Assembly: GCF_021018805.1 (NCBI RefSeq)
Contig: NC_086253.1
Coordinates: 13,456,735-13,520,734, forward strand
Source: Prinia subflava
Taxonomy: Eukaryota > Chordata > Aves > Passeriformes > Cisticolidae
Length of the DNA: 64,000 nucleotides
Reading direction: 5' to 3'
Numbering within the stretch: the stretch's first letter is position 1; every line of letters starts with the position of its first letter. The position numbers and the translations under genes were made by a program. Of this stretch, positions 1 to 13,914 are shown one piece after another. The notes beneath the pieces were generated by a model. That model was not told the DNA's origin, made no database searches, and saw nothing but the letters and a program-made list of their open reading frames with translations.

Positions 1-3000
1 CAGCCTGTTGGGAACACCTTGAATTTAGACTGAGCTGTCAGTACTCTCTAGTCCAAAACTGCTCTAGAAAATGAATAATGTACTGACTATCTTCATCACT
101 AATAATCTCTCAACTGTAGTAAAAGTATGGGAGGGGAAAAACTGTGGAAGTGTTCACTGCAAGTATATCAGTAATTAGAAGCAGAAGTGTGAACTTTTTT
201 CCTTTATAAATTTACACAGTAAAGTGATAAAATAGCTATCTTGATTTTTTAATCATTTTAGGAAACCTTTATATGACTGCTAAAGGAAAATCCCATCTCG
301 AGGCTCGTAAACTGTTTTTATGAACATTTCACAAGGCATATTTGGGATTTTGCAAAGTGAGGACTGCAGGCAGCATAAGTGACAGCACTCAGAACATGTG
401 GGTTCAGTAGTGGCCTTGCTGCAATTCCTAGACTGCAATACCTCCTCAAAACTCCCCCTGGTGCACCAGCCCTGGGAGAGAAGACTGTGCAGAGCTCCTG
501 AGGGTGACCTTTACTGAGCTGGCTGTAGACCAAGAGGCAGTGAGACCACAGCACTTTCACTTAGCAAACTGCTAATTAGACCTCCAGAGGAAGAGTTTCT
601 TGGCTCGGGGTCAGCCCTGGGCTGCACACCTCTGTTGCTGGGGCAGGCCTGAGTTGCTGATACTCATATATGGCACGGCACTCTGCACTGTGCATCAGTT
701 TGGGTCTTGCTTGAAGGTTTCTTCTTCATGCTCCATGGCATAAAGTTAATATGTTCTGAGAGCTCTCTGATTTAAAGGGAGCTTGACAGTGCTCAACCCC
801 CCACAGCCCTTTATATGTCTTTGTGTCAAACAATTATCAACATCCATAAGCTGTTGAGTAACAATATCATTGTTAGTATTCTAAAAATTCAGCTTTCCAA
901 ACTTATGTAACAAGCTTTTTTCTTCTTCATTAAAAGAAATATCATAAGAGGTTTCCCATGCAATCCCAAGTGACTGGCTAGCGGTAGAAGCAATACAATA
1001 TAATATCCAACAGGACGTTGTAAATCTCAGGGCTTAAAGTCAGTAATGCTGGGTACTAAAGTCTTCCCTTACTTTTTCTCACTTTGTAGCTACACTCAGG
1101 TTTGCAGCACAGTCAACCTTTAAAAGGCTGGAAGATCAGGGAAGCCCTTCTAAAAATTATTCTCCTCTGCTATTGAACCACCTCAGAAATAAATACTTTA
1201 ACAATGTAATATGCTACCTGAAGGTGTCACCAATGCTGTAGGAGTCTACAGATATTCTTTGCCAATTAAGTTTGTCAGAGACTGAGGTTTTCCATCACAA
1301 ATGCAAAAACTGAGAACAGGCCTGCTGTAACTTGCCATGAAACAAGAATCTACTGTCTGCAGGAGACTGACTGTGTGGCTTGAAAACTGGGGAGAAGGGA
1401 TGCTGAACAGGGAGACTAGGAATAGTTTCTTACAGAGAAAAAATACTATATAAATAAACACTGTAATAAATGGGAACACAGAAAGAAAGAATAAAGAACA
1501 ATCCAGTAAGGCATAGATTAAAAAAAAATCAAAAAAAACTAGCACACATTTTAGACACAACCTGGCAGGAGAGAGAATACAAATGTGCCAAAATTAATAT
1601 AGTGCAGAAGAATGCCAGTTTTATTCTGCCCATTCATCACTACATATGATTTCCTATCCTGTTGATAAAAAATTATGCTTTTGTGGGTTCAGTGATACTC
1701 CTGGAGGAATGTTGTACTGGGGACAGAGAGATCTGAATAATCAAAATATGGGAGATGGGAAACATTTGAGAAGCTCATCTGTCATGTTTTGGGAGGAGTA
1801 CAACAAACTGCTGGGGAAAGCACTGTTAAAAATATTTGCTAATGACAGTCTCCAGAGGCTTTCTTTTTTTTTTTTTTTTTCCCTTTGTGCAGAAAAAAAG
1901 ATGGAATTGCAAACCCGACCTTGCCCTGCTCAGTCTGAACCTACACTGCTCAGTCCTGCTGTGTTTATGGTTGTGGAAATGTTGCTTTCTGGCTCTCCTT
2001 CTCCTTTAGATCTCACTGCTCCCTGGCATCTTTTGCATCTGCTGTTGTGATTGATGGCTAACTCATTTTAAAATGAGGGGTTTTTTTAATGGTTTGAAAT
2101 AACACATGTAGTATAATTCCTGTCTTTGTCTGCTTCTCCCTAACATAGCTTAGAAAACAATAAGGCAGGTGCACCAGCTGGCAAACCTAGAAAGAAAATT
2201 ACACTGGAAGGGGTTAGACCAGTGTTTTGGTTTGGAAAGACAGGTATCTGCTAAGGAAGGCAGGAGCTTCTTTTGGAATGGAGAATGTAAACTCCTTCTT
2301 TCTGAATTATTATCATTTGAAATTAAAGGGCTTTTAGGCAAAGACATGAGGATAGGAATAACATTTCTTTATATAGCTTGTCTATTCTCTTTCTGATGCA
2401 GAGAACGAGAGAGTGCAGCTGCCCCAGCCTCGTTCTTTACTCTTGGTATCTCTACCCCCAGAGAGAAACTCCCAGAGACAAAAGATGTGTAGCCAAGTGC
2501 TACACTCCTCTCCCCACTTTTGCAGCTTTTTTTTTTTTTTCTTAAGTACCCATAAGTATGCAGTAGTTAGTTTCCTAATAACTTATGGAAAAAAAAATCT
2601 ATAAGTAAAAAAAGTTCATTGTCTTAGACTACATAAACCCAGGAAATTCCCACCCAGACAATCCTTCTGGTCCAGCTAGCTCCTTCTTGAGTGTCCATCA
2701 CAAATAACTGTCCTTCAGGTGCACTGTACAACATCTGACTTGTATCATGTGTTAATGGCTCTACGATGGGACTTAAGATTAAACACAAGATATTTTCCAT
2801 TTGTTTCCAGTCTGTTATCCTGCCTTCATCATTAAAGAGGATATTGTGTAATAAGCCATTAATTTTGTTGTTAAGAGGCAATTGCAGAAAATAATCTGCA
2901 GATGAGAGTGCTAATCTGAGAAGCCAAACCTTGTGATACACCAGGATTTGATTTCGAGATGGAGGATCTCCAGATTTTAAACAACCTGTAAAAACTGAAC

Positions 3001-4532
3001 TTTTGGAAGGCAAGATTGAAAGTGTTGTCAGTAAAACAGTTTTCTATCAGAATTTCTCATAGATGTCACACAGTTACAAGCTTGGTTTGAACAAATGTCT
3101 CTAGAAAGGAGCATGAATGCAGTGAAAGTCTTTTTGATTCTCTGCTTTGCTGTGAGGCAGTCTAAATCTGAGGCAGTCTGTCTCTGCAGCAAGAAAATTG
3201 GATTTTTGTTCTTGTGGAGAACTTTGTGCATGGGTGCACGCCTGGAGGGTGTGTGTGCCTCAGTCAGAATAACACCAAATTTCAAAATATTGTTTATACA
3301 CAATGAAATCTTTTTTTCTCTGAAGTCCTTTGGTATGCAAACTCAGATGCCAAGATCCAGTCACTGAAATGCAAAGACCCAAACAGTCCTGTATGGGCAG
3401 ACTAGGACCTTGGAAGTAGAATGGGAAACTTTTATGAAATACATGTGATAGTAAGTGTCAGAAATTGGTAATGGCTACTCTGAGCACATTCTATAGTCAC
3501 ATCTTCTTAGAACTCATTGCCAGAGCAGACATGCAGGACACCTCTCTGCTGTCCATGTATGTAAACACAGGTGGCAATATCCTACCCAAAGATTTGGTGT
3601 TAATTTTTCATTGCAAAAGTTCTGACTTGCTTTTAGGGCATACTCTGGCATTAGTTATACTTTCCTTGTATATAAATTATCACACACTCCTAGGAAAAAA
3701 AGAATACTATAAAGACCCCAGACCAGAGTTCTGTCCTGGAAATGTAACATTTTAAATTACATAGGGAGATGATTTTAATATTTTGTGAAACAATGACTAT
3801 ATGACAGCAAAAAAGAAATTATGAAAGCTCCTTCCTCTTATAATGATAAGCCATCTCCTTCAGAACTAATAGCAGTGTTTTCCTGATGATGTTAAATCGG
3901 TCCTCTATAAGCTACATGACAATTTTGAAAAGACTAAAGAAACTGAAGATGTCTTTAACCATGATTTTGAAACATAAAAATGTCTACTTAGATATGTCTT
4001 ATTCTAACACTTGCTGTAACAGTGAAGGAATTTTATTTTTACAGTGGCTCAAAACTCCATGCATTCACAATGGAATTGTGTAAATTAGAGATACAAATCA
4101 GTAAAGTGTGAATTCAAGGTCCTTAATAATTCCAAGTCTGTCCATCATCACTGGTAGGTGAGCCATTGTGGTCCCAGAGCTGATCACTTGGCTCATACTT
4201 AAAAAAAAAATCCCACAGGTTTTGCTGGTTCTTAGACCCATTCTACTCTGGTACTATTCCTTTTGGTAACTCTTCTGGAGTTTTTACTATGTCACTTAGC
4301 ATATGTGCATTTTAATGTCACTGAAAGCTAAGGAGTCTATATGAATCTGATTTGCATTCAGATACTTTTTAATGACCTCATTAGCATTCCTGTTTTTATC
4401 CTTCAACAGTGACTATTTAAATCAGAATCTTTTTGTTCTGATGGAGTGCTGTCTAAGAGACTGGAGGTCTTTGGGTTATCTCTCCAGAAGTAACTTGGAA
4501 AATCAGGTCAGTGCTACAGTACCTAGGTTGCA
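1..4532. other. Unassigned AT-rich non-coding DNA
   Basis: I recognise no gene, exon or repeat family here. The sequence is AT-rich with scattered T runs (about 1861-1880 and 2527-2541). The longest open frames (134 codons at 1646-2050 plus, 129 codons at 2624-3013 minus) have no motif I recognise, and one runs through a poly-T tract into a run of phenylalanines. Frames of this length are expected by chance in 64 kb of such DNA. It could be intron or intergenic. Confidence 0.6.
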
Positions 4533-4790
4533 GAATTCATGGAATCATAGAAGGGTTCAGGTGCAAGGGGACCTTTGAAGATCAACTAATTCCAACATCC
4601 CTGCCATGGGCAGGGACACCTTTCACTAGACCAGGTTTCTCAGAGCCCCATTTTACCTCACCTTGAACACATTGAGGGATGGATCCTTTAAAATTTCCCT
4701 GGGCAACATGTTCCAGTGTCTTACCACCCTCAAGGTAAAGAATTTTTTCCTAATATCTAATCTAAACCTACTCTCAGTTTGAATCCGTTC
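4533..4790 (-). mobile_element. CR1 LINE 3' end, 5'-truncated, antisense
   Basis: On the plus strand this block begins with a decayed copy of the CR1 terminal octamers (a TTCATGGAATCATAGAA-like stretch). It then shows the typical antisense order of an avian CR1 tail: a segment resembling ATCAACTAATTCCAACATCC, then CCATGGGCAGGGACACCTTT, CTGGGCAACATGTTCCAGTG, CACCCTCAAGGTAAAGAATT and TAATATCTAATCTAAACCTA. The element therefore lies on the minus strand, with its 3' end near 4533 and a 5' truncation near 4790. It covers only the last codons of the reverse transcriptase frame plus the 3' UTR (about 258 bp) and codes for nothing intact. Short 5'-truncated copies are the normal product of CR1 target-primed insertion. 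The copy at 40303-40560 shows the same segment order. End points are good to about 10 bases. Confidence 0.9.
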
Positions 4791-7700
4791 ATGATTGGTT
4801 GGACCAATTAGATAGCTGTCTGCTTCTTAACCACCCCAGCTGATAGGTTATATTATCCACTACTGCTGAAATAACTTTTTCTTCTACTTCTCCCATCAAG
4901 GGAAAAACCTCTAAAGTACAACAGTGGGGTGGTGAAGTCTGCAGCTCACAAGTTAGAATCACCTCAGCCTGTCTGTTGGAACAAGAATTAAGTCCAGAAC
5001 TAAGCAGCTGACCATACTGGTTCAGTTCCAGGCTGTCTTCAACAGACAACACAAACTCTATAAGTCACTACTGCCTCTCTAAGACACCAATCTCTAATTC
5101 AAGGTGTGGATCCTCACAGCCTTTGCTCAGCTTCTGCCTGGCTCTATGGACCCATGCATGCTTTAGAGAGAAACAGTTTCCCCTCAGTGAAACTTTAGAT
5201 GTGTGCCTGAATGGAAGCTCCTGGGCATGATAATGCTAAGCAGGTAGTTGCCAAAATACAGCAGGGTGCATATAGCAGATGTTCTTCTCCCAGTGATCCA
5301 CAGCTACCAAAATTCCTTGCACTGATCTTGGCAGTATTCTGTACTCTCTCCTCTTTGTCAGTAGTTCATAGCTAAATATTTATCCAGAAAATGAAAACCC
5401 TGAATTAGTTCTGCTTGATAGCAGGAATATCTATGTTTCCTTCCAAAGATCACCACCAAGATCACCACCAAGCTCACAACCAGTGTGTGATTCACCTAAT
5501 CTTTAGGGTCATAGGAAAATTCTGTGTGGGCTGAGGCAAACAGCAGAGCTACTGGAATTCAAAAATATACCTTGCATACTAGCCTAGAAACTCAGTTCTA
5601 TTCTTTTGAGGTTTATTCAAACCACTGAATATGTCAGGATGAAGGCCTGTCAAAAGTACTCCCCAAATCTACTCAAATGCTTGGCCAAATGCTTGACCAG
5701 TTGTGATTTTGGATATTGTCCCTAGTACACCAGGCAACATCAAGCTGAGATCAAAAATAGGAGAAAGGAACTTTTACATGCATGCAAGGCTGTCTTAGGT
5801 GGCTGGATAATTATTAATTGCTCTGTATCACCAAGGCCATTGTGATTTCTGCTTGCCTCAGGAAAAACTGTAGTCTCCTTCAGGCTGTAAACCAAACCAA
5901 GCCTATTTGTTATGTCCTTGCTTGCAGTTATTATGTAGGACAAAACCTGTGGCACACTCCAGTCTGAGTGCACTGCAGTTTGTTAGCTCAGGGATTGCAG
6001 TGTGTCGTGGCTGAAATGTATTAGCTGAAGTTACAGCTCCAAGGAAGAGTGCTATGTTTGCATAAATTTACAGTTGTTTTTTTCTAAATGTGCAGTACAG
6101 ACAGACTTTGGTATTATGACCTGTTTTCAACATTTATCTTTTCAAAATGTCAAAGCAGAGGGGGGCCTTCATGGTTAAGATTACAGCTACATTTGGGCTG
6201 ATTTTGGACTGATTTTAAATGAATAATGGAGAGTATGTATCATGTTGTCTGCGAATAATGTTAGAGCTACTGAAAACTGGGGCTTCTGACTCACAAGATT
6301 TTTAGTGCTATTATTTACTGACTGAGTTCCAGGAAGACAAAGAACATCTTCCAGCTGAATCTGGGCAACTGCAAAGTCAGGCATGAAAGAGGCTGAAGCA
6401 AAGACAGCTCAGCACAGCACAGTGCTTTAATCTATCTTTTACAACATTCACTTGAGAACTCTCAGTCTATATCACCACATCATTCCTGGATTTTTTATTT
6501 TGAGAACTACCTAAAACACACTGGCAGTCTGAAGTACAAGGATCATTGATTTTTGCTAACCTACCTGAGAGCTTTAGGCTACGGAATTAGACTACTAAAT
6601 CACAGAGCACTATACTCTGCTCTCTACCTGCAAGACACTTACACTGCACCAGTCTTATATAAGAATTTTCTAAGTTTTTTGAGTCAGAACCTCTTGTGCA
6701 AGGAAACTTTTTTTTTTGCCTGAAGAAGAGCCATGACAGAGTCCTTTCATGACAGGCATAGTACAGATCCTTGGTAAGAGAGGCTGATCTAGCAAGTTTA
6801 TATTAAAAATGTGAGATGAAAAATGCTGTTTATTGATTTGTAAAAATATTTGAGATTTTGGAATAAATGTCAAAATAAAAAGAGAATCTTATTTTGAAAA
6901 TTGATGTGTTTGGTTCATCATGCATCATAGTAATTTTGAGAAGTATGTATGTTTTTTACCCTTCAATGTAAGTCATTGATGTTCCATTTACTAATAGGAT
7001 GAAGCCCAGGTCCTTTTCCAGTAAAGAATATCATCATTACAGCAGAAAATATCAGCATTGACTTGTCAAACATTTAGTAATTGCAATGTCTGAAACAGAA
7101 TATTTATTAACAACACAATGGTTTCCAATCACTGTGGAAAGTTCCAAACTGCCTCTACTTTAATGCACTGAATATTTGTAGCTAGTTAAGGAACTACCCC
7201 ATTGAGAGCTCATCAGACAACTCCCCTCTTACTAAAACTTCAAAGTATCTGTAAACTTTTCCACAAGCCAAGCCGACATACAAAGAAGAATGAAAACCAA
7301 GAAGCATATTTTAGAACAATTGAGAATGATACTCTAGATCTAACAGCAGAGCTGAGGCTGAGACTGCACAGCAGAATTTGGGGTCATTAACATCAGCAGT
7401 GAATCACCACTTTGAGAAAGACATGCTTGTAGTGACCATTCTCATTTAAAAAGCCCAGCACTTGAAAATGAGTTTTATTGACAACAGCTGCCCTCTGAAT
7501 TTATAAAACTGGCTTCCTTGGGTGATCAGCATTTTAATCTTTCCTCAATAAACATTTTCAAATATCATTGAGTGCTTCAACAGACTGTAGAGTGGCCTTG
7601 ATTTTTTGGGAAATTAAATGAAACTGATAAGCTTTTTGTAGATAACTGTGAGAAATACTGATATGTCACTGCACTTTTGATAAGAGTGAGGTACTGTCTT

Positions 7701-7806
7701 CACAGCTTGACAAACAGTGTTATACAAAAAGCAGAAGAGAATTACATATTTATGGTAATTGATCAAAGACACCCCATAGCCACTTATAATCTGTTCCAGC
7801 TGCATC
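4791..7806. other. Unassigned non-coding DNA
   Basis: No gene or repeat family is recognised. A 12-base unit (GATCACCACCAA) occurs twice in tandem near 5449-5473, and a short imperfect direct repeat (CCAAATGCTTG-like) lies near 5675-5700. Both are minor. All open frames are under 90 codons. Confidence 0.55.
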
Positions 7807-7960
7807 TCACAAATTCACAGGATATTCTGAGATGGAAGGGACCCACAAGTGTCACTGAGTCCTACTCTTGAATAAATGGGCCATACAGGGATGAAACACA
7901 TAAACTTGGTGTTACCACCACCATTAGTAGCACCATGCTCTAACCAGCTGAGCTGATCTC
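7807..7960 (-). mobile_element. tRNA-Ile-headed SINE with CR1-like tail
   Basis: Read on the minus strand from about 7960, the sequence begins with a tRNA-Ile-like head. A box A stretch (TCAGCTCAGCTGG) is followed by TTAGAGCATGGTGCTA, the D-arm to anticodon side of tRNA-Ile, then ACACCAAG and a decayed box B (GTGTTTCATCCC against GGTTCGATCCC) and TATGGCCCA at the acceptor end. This is joined to a CR1-type tail (TGGGTCCCTTCCATCTCAGA, then ATATCCTGTGAATTTGTGA, a decayed octamer pair). A tRNA-derived SINE that shares the CR1 3' end is known from zebra finch (TguSINE1), and this copy fits that plan. A short ACC-rich insertion (near 7913-7925) sits in the anticodon region. Box B decay suggests the copy is no longer transcribed. 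A shared ATCTCA lies at both ends (7804-7809 and 7956-7961), but it is too short to prove a target duplication. Confidence 0.85.
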
Positions 7961-10900
7961 AGCTCATTAGTGATGGAAAATTAATAGCTCCAAAGTGCCC
8001 ATGGAATGCTGTGGTGATCTTGGTTCAGCTGCCAGTGTCAGTGTGGTGGTCAGAGCTCTCATCTTGCCTCCAGGCAGGTGCAGCCCTGCCCTGGAGAGCA
8101 CAGCCCCTCAGGGGGGAGCAGGTCCCAAGGGCTACTTGTCTGAGAATACGTGTTATTATCTTTCACAGTCTTTGTCACTTTTTCATTTAATGGTATTTTA
8201 GCAATCCGAGATATTCTCTTGATCAATCCAAGTGACATGCACTTTAAAGAAAGGTTTCTCTCCTCTCAAAACATGCAGTTTTGTTTTTTGCACAGTCTAA
8301 CCCCTTGCTCTTTGGATTTTACTAAATAAATTCTATTCAAAATGTACATTTCCAAATACAAGCCACACCAGAATTTAGACAACAATCCCATGCTACTCCT
8401 TCTTTATGCTATTTATAACATTCAGAGGTAATTTCTGTTATAATTCCTTACTTTAAATGTTTGTTATTTAGTGTCAAAATAAATATTTTTGAAGTGTTCA
8501 AATCTGACAAAGTTCCAAGAGAATTGCATTTTATTTATGAATCAAAAATTTATGTATTTCCTAAACAATAAATAGAGATCTAACTCCAATTCTCTGTGAA
8601 CAGCTGTAGTGCACTCCATTGCACCTTAGTTCAGGAACTGACAAGCAGAATGTCTCCTTACAAAAGAATAGTAATGGATATGTACAAGATCAGCTATATT
8701 GCATATTTTAGATATGATTTGACTTGTACATGGATGTACTGGTGTCTTCGGTGGAGGAAATTGAAGACAAAATACATTTGCTCAGTTTTGAAGTGTTCTC
8801 ATTGTCTAATTTCCTTGAACGTTGTCAAAATATGTGGTTTTACAGTGGCTCAGATTATTAGTAAGGTGGAAAATGTTAAATTAACAGTATTGAGCTAATT
8901 TGACTGCAGTCTTTCTACTTTAAAATTTTAAAAATACATTTTAATTATGCTTTCTTTATTCAGTTTCGACAATTTCCTATGTATGCATAATATAAAGACA
9001 TGCATACACACACACACATTCTTTCCCAGGTATTTTGTTTTAGTTCATCTGAAAGATTTCTAATCAGTTTGAGTTCATTAGAGATGAAACAGCCAAACCG
9101 AGCTGAAAAATGTTTCCAACCAGCTTTATAACTGTGTGTAAACTACATTTCAAACTGAACAGGTACACCTCTTCCTTGTGGAGAATTTCCAACTCAAAAG
9201 GATAAGAAACACCATTTTCCATGTATACAGGGCCCTGGGCACAAATCCTTGAAAATGTTGTCCTTAATTTTTTTTTCTGAAGTTCATTGTAGCTGCAGCA
9301 TAATGCATTTACTGACATGCTTTAGCACAGTAAATGCCTTTTGGGCCATCTCATTCCATTCCATAATTGTTTTCTGGGGAAACCCTTACCCTCTACTTGA
9401 TTTATGCAATACAGATGGTTGGTAAAACTTGAATTTTTATTGATGCATAGTAATATCTTTCTCAGCACCCTAAAAGAAAGTGACATAATTCTTTAAGACA
9501 TAATATTACACTTAGGAATTGCTCTAGAGGGTCATCAATCTTTTGTGAAACTCTTCCAGTACTCTGGTAATGTTAAATAAACCATGACTAGAATGAAATT
9601 CAAAATAGTTTGAGTGATTTCTGCAAAATGTTCTCCATTTGCCAATTATGTAGTACTATATTTCATCCTATCACTTATTCATTATTCCTTGCTAAAAATA
9701 CAGCAATAGCAAGGGATTTTTGTGAGTTTCAGAAGAATTACGGATGACCCACTTCATGAAAACCAGGCATTATTTTACAAAACATGACAAAGATGATAAC
9801 TAAGTGACAATAAAGTGATATTTGTTTATAATTTTTGTTTTCTTGATAAGAAACAATATTCAAGCCCAATGGGAAGAGTGTTTGTTCAAATCTATTTTTT
9901 AAAACGTTGACTGGATCTTCTGAGCTTATGCATAATTCACACTCCATCCTGATTGTCCTTAGCTGGTACCAGAGTTCCAAAAGGTAAAACACAAAAGAAA
10001 TAAGCATAATCTAAATATATTGGTCTAGTATCAAAAAAGCCCATACGCAAGTCCATGTTCCTTCTTCACAAATATGTTTGGAATACCTTATTTCCTTCCA
10101 TGCTCATAACCTTGCTCTGCCACCTTCTCATGCCCACTTTTCCTTTCTTTAGCTTTGTCATTTTAACTCAAATCCTAAACTGGGACTTTTAAATACGGTC
10201 TGAGTTCAGCTGACCAAAGTTCATTTTAAAGCATTCCAGGCATTTTTATATGTCTATAGTTGGGGGTGTTTTGACTGATTCAAGCCTCAAAGGAGCTTCC
10301 CTTCAAGTCCCACATCCCCAGGAGCTCTGACCCAGGGATAATGATGTTCCACAAGAGCCTGGCTCTTCATTCTGCAGATTGAAGGCATCAGCCTGGACCT
10401 TGAAGAGTTCTTTGTCCATACAGAAAGCTGAGTAAAAAGACTGTTTAAGGCTCCAGTGTGATGTCTAACATAGAAAATAAAAGCAAGACCCTAAAATAAG
10501 TTAATAAGGTGGGTGCATGGGAAGGCAAAGGCTTGGTATTACTTTTTCTTTGTCGTTCTCTTTTCTGGCCCTATAGGCAACCTTGTCCCAGTTTAACAGG
10601 GAAAAAAAATCTTGATGTTGCTCACAGTATGTTACATACCTTCCTTATTACCACTAAAAATCAGAACACACTGACATAGAAGAAGGTTATGATTTGAAAT
10701 ATCTCCATTTTTTTCAGACTTCCCTTACTAGTTGATCTCTCACTACAATCTCTTTGATATGAAGAGAGAACAGCTACGAGAGAGGACATTTTCTTCTTCT
10801 GTAGTAAAAGATGGTGTGATCATTCAGATATAATTAGGTGTTGTGCTTTGATTTCCATGCTTGCTGAAAGTCTTTATGCTGTTGTCCTTAATAACAAACA

Positions 10901-13900
10901 TTCAAAAATAATGAAAAAAAATCTAGTTTCCCAAAGTGTGTGCATTTTAAGAGACATAAAATTAAGGAAACATGCAAAATAACTTAGGATCATTTCTTTA
11001 AATTATAGAAAGAAATAACGAATTTTATCTGAAGAAAAAAAAACCTATATTCATTTCTTGTATTAGTTTATGTCAAATCAATTCAAAGTTTATCTTGTGT
11101 GTTTTAAATAGTGATTTGCCATTAGAAGGCAGACACACACACACACACAAAAATCCTAAAAGCACTGGCCCTTTAGTCTTTATTATACAGGCTTTGATTC
11201 CCAGAATATACGCACATCACACAGAAAATCAGTTTAATATTTTTGAATAAGCTCCAGAGTAGGTGCTGGCTTGGTGCAGTGTTTGGTCAGGCTGTTCCCC
11301 ACTGGGTGATTAAAGTGCTCTCAGGACACAAAACTGGCACATTTTCATGGAGTGCCACCTCCTCTACATCCCAGCTGGGGCAGCTTTGCCCCAGTGTCCT
11401 TTGGAAAATGCACACTCATGCCTTTGGTGGCAGATGGGCAGGAGCACCCGAATGGCTGTGGCTGGGAGACCGTGCCATGAACTCAGCTCTGAGGAGAATC
11501 ACAGGGAAGAGAACTGATTAGCAGATAGAGCTGTGGGGAAGAAAAATAAGAGCTTCATGATATAGCTTCATAAAAACAGAAAGTTTGAGTGTGACTAGAG
11601 GTAAATGTGATGTTGATCTGAAGTCCAGCAACTTGTTTTTAACTTTCCAAAAGAAGATTCCATAAAAATCAAATAATTCAGGTTGGACAAAACCCAAATT
11701 TTAGTGAACTATATTTCAGTTGAAGATATTTGACCATTTCTAACAGTCTCTAAATTTATAGAGACATAAGGAATGGATTGAGTTCACCATCTACTGCTGT
11801 AAATAAAAAAATTTATTCTGATGTTTAAAGCAAATAGGGAATCTGTTATGACATCCCTCACACATTATTAAATCAAAAGCCTATAGCACCTGTAGAACTG
11901 ACACTTTACTGCAATCCCAACATGTGAGTCTGGGAGAGATAATCTTTATTCTTACTGTAACAGAGTAAGGCATGTCAACACTGCAGATGACAAAGTATTC
12001 AAAAATATTTATGTGCTAAAACTTCTTCACCGGAGAGAGAGAGAGGATTGTCCTCATTAGATGTACAAAAAATTACTAATAATGTATTAACCTGTTGCTC
12101 ACAAAAGAAGAGCTACAAGTTTAAAGGCATAATTTCTTCCATCTTAATAAAAATAATTATTTGTGATTTACTTTTCTAAGCTGAACTGATTTTAAAAAAT
12201 CAGAATTTTCCTTGCATGAATGGACAATGATTTTTAAAAGGAAGCATTGAGAAATTTTTTGAAACTTGTCTCTTGTGCCTCCAAGTAATTAATCTACTTC
12301 ACAAAAGAATACCTCTCCTCTCTGAAAGTCACCCCTAATTAAAACTCAGAGTACTGTGCCCTTTCTTGTTATAGCTGACTTTTTCCGAATTATAAGAAAT
12401 AAAGCTATATCACTCTATCTGTAGAGCAGCATTTTTTACCCTAGAGATTTACTTTCAAGAAGTCTGAGGAGCTCATCTCACTAGATAAGTGTTCAAAGCC
12501 TGTTTGAAATACAGCTTGAACTCGGTGAGTTTGGTTCAGTGCAGGTGCTCTTGCTGCTTTGTTGTGTCCTTGATTATTTTCAGCATCATGACAATTTTGA
12601 TATTAATTTCTAAGGGAAGGTAAAATACTGGTTAGACTGATTCAGAACTGAAAACAGTTTTAACAGAGATGGGCCTGACTTTTCACAGACAAAAGTAAGC
12701 TGTTTAAGAACTACATTCAAATTTTCAGGTAGAGACTAATGAACTCATCACAATTGAAGCAGATGGCACAGCCCATTTGCTAGTCTATTAACTTTTATGG
12801 AACACTGAAGAATCATTATGAAATAGAAGTAAACTAGCAAATATGGAAGACTCCTGAACTAGATTTAGGATGTATTTATAATTTTGATTTGATTTATAGG
12901 GTTTCTTAATTTTGTTGCACAAAGATTTATATATATATATAAATCAGACAAGTCAAATAATGTTGTAATGTAGAAAATATTTATAAGCAGAATACAAACA
13001 ATCCTGAGCTGTGTGCATTTCATATAATTTATGGAAGTTAAATCCTGTGATTAAATGGTAGTTTGAGGTAAGTAAATTTCATAGTGAAATCACTTTCAAG
13101 TTATTTAAGCTACTTTGTACAAGTATGTAAACTACCTCTACAATTCTTTTACGTTATTCCATTTTTCAATGGAATCAAGGATAAAAGATGGCTGAGCTTT
13201 CCTTTTAAGTTAAAAAAAGAAAATTACTGCTTTCATTTGTATGAAAATATATGACTAAGAAAAACTAGCTCATGAGAGCCTCCCCATTGGGTACTTCATG
13301 TTAAGTGTAATTCAGAGTCTCATCATAAATGTTTGACCCAGGAGCTGCTGCTTCCACTCAGTTGATATTCATTCACTCAATGAGCCACCTGAAAGGCAGT
13401 AATTTAAAAGCTGCCATGGATTGCCTCATTATATGATATATTGTAATATTTTTTCTGTTTGGAGACTCATCTTTTGTTGCTTTCAAGAAGAAGAAAAGTT
13501 TATATGTGAGAATGTGTATAATTTCTGAGTCACATACTTCCATTTGAAAGGCAAAATACATCTCACAAAGCCAATGAAGCAGTCAAATAGGGGAATCATT
13601 GTGTAAATTATCAGTAATTTGTAAGTGTTAACCGTCCAAAATATTTTCATAATTTTTTGCAGTATTCAGTTGCTAACATAATTTTTTATTAGATCAAGTT
13701 ACACACAATGACTGATAACATTCAATTCTTTCTGAGGGCCATTAAGTGAAATTGAACCCATTATTAGAGTAAATTAGGATTATTCAGAATTTAAAAGTTA
13801 GGAATATATTTCCTACAACCATTTCAAAGGACCAAACGAATATGATCCACATGAAATAAGGGTTAAGAATCATAAATCAAATACGATTTTGTCTTTACTG

Positions 13901-13914
13901 TCATGATTTAGGAA
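7961..13914. other. Unassigned AT-rich non-coding DNA with minor repeats
   Basis: No gene is recognised. A GC-richer pocket lies at about 7995-8135 and another at about 11240-11520, where a 92-codon plus-strand frame runs without a recognisable motif. Short dinucleotide runs occur at 9006-9018 (AC) and 11133-11149 (AC). A GA run lies near 12035-12046. A perfect 22-base AT palindrome is listed separately. Confidence 0.55.
12924..12945. repeat. Perfect 22-bp AT palindrome
   Basis: GATTTATATAT is followed directly by its reverse complement, ATATATAAATC, giving 11-bp arms with no spacer. AT-rich palindromes of this size arise easily around TA microsatellites, so no function is implied. Confidence 0.85.

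Noticed and set aside
1646..2050. 134-codon plus-strand open frame
   Set aside because: No recognisable domain, it runs through a poly-T tract, and its length is within chance for 64 kb of AT-rich sequence.
2624..3013. 129-codon minus-strand open frame
   Set aside because: No motif recognised and no splice, promoter or repeat context. Treated as chance, although a database search was not possible.
7913..7960. Functional tRNA-Ile gene
   Set aside because: The anticodon region carries an insertion, box B is decayed, and the head is fused to a CR1 tail, so it is a SINE rather than a tRNA gene.
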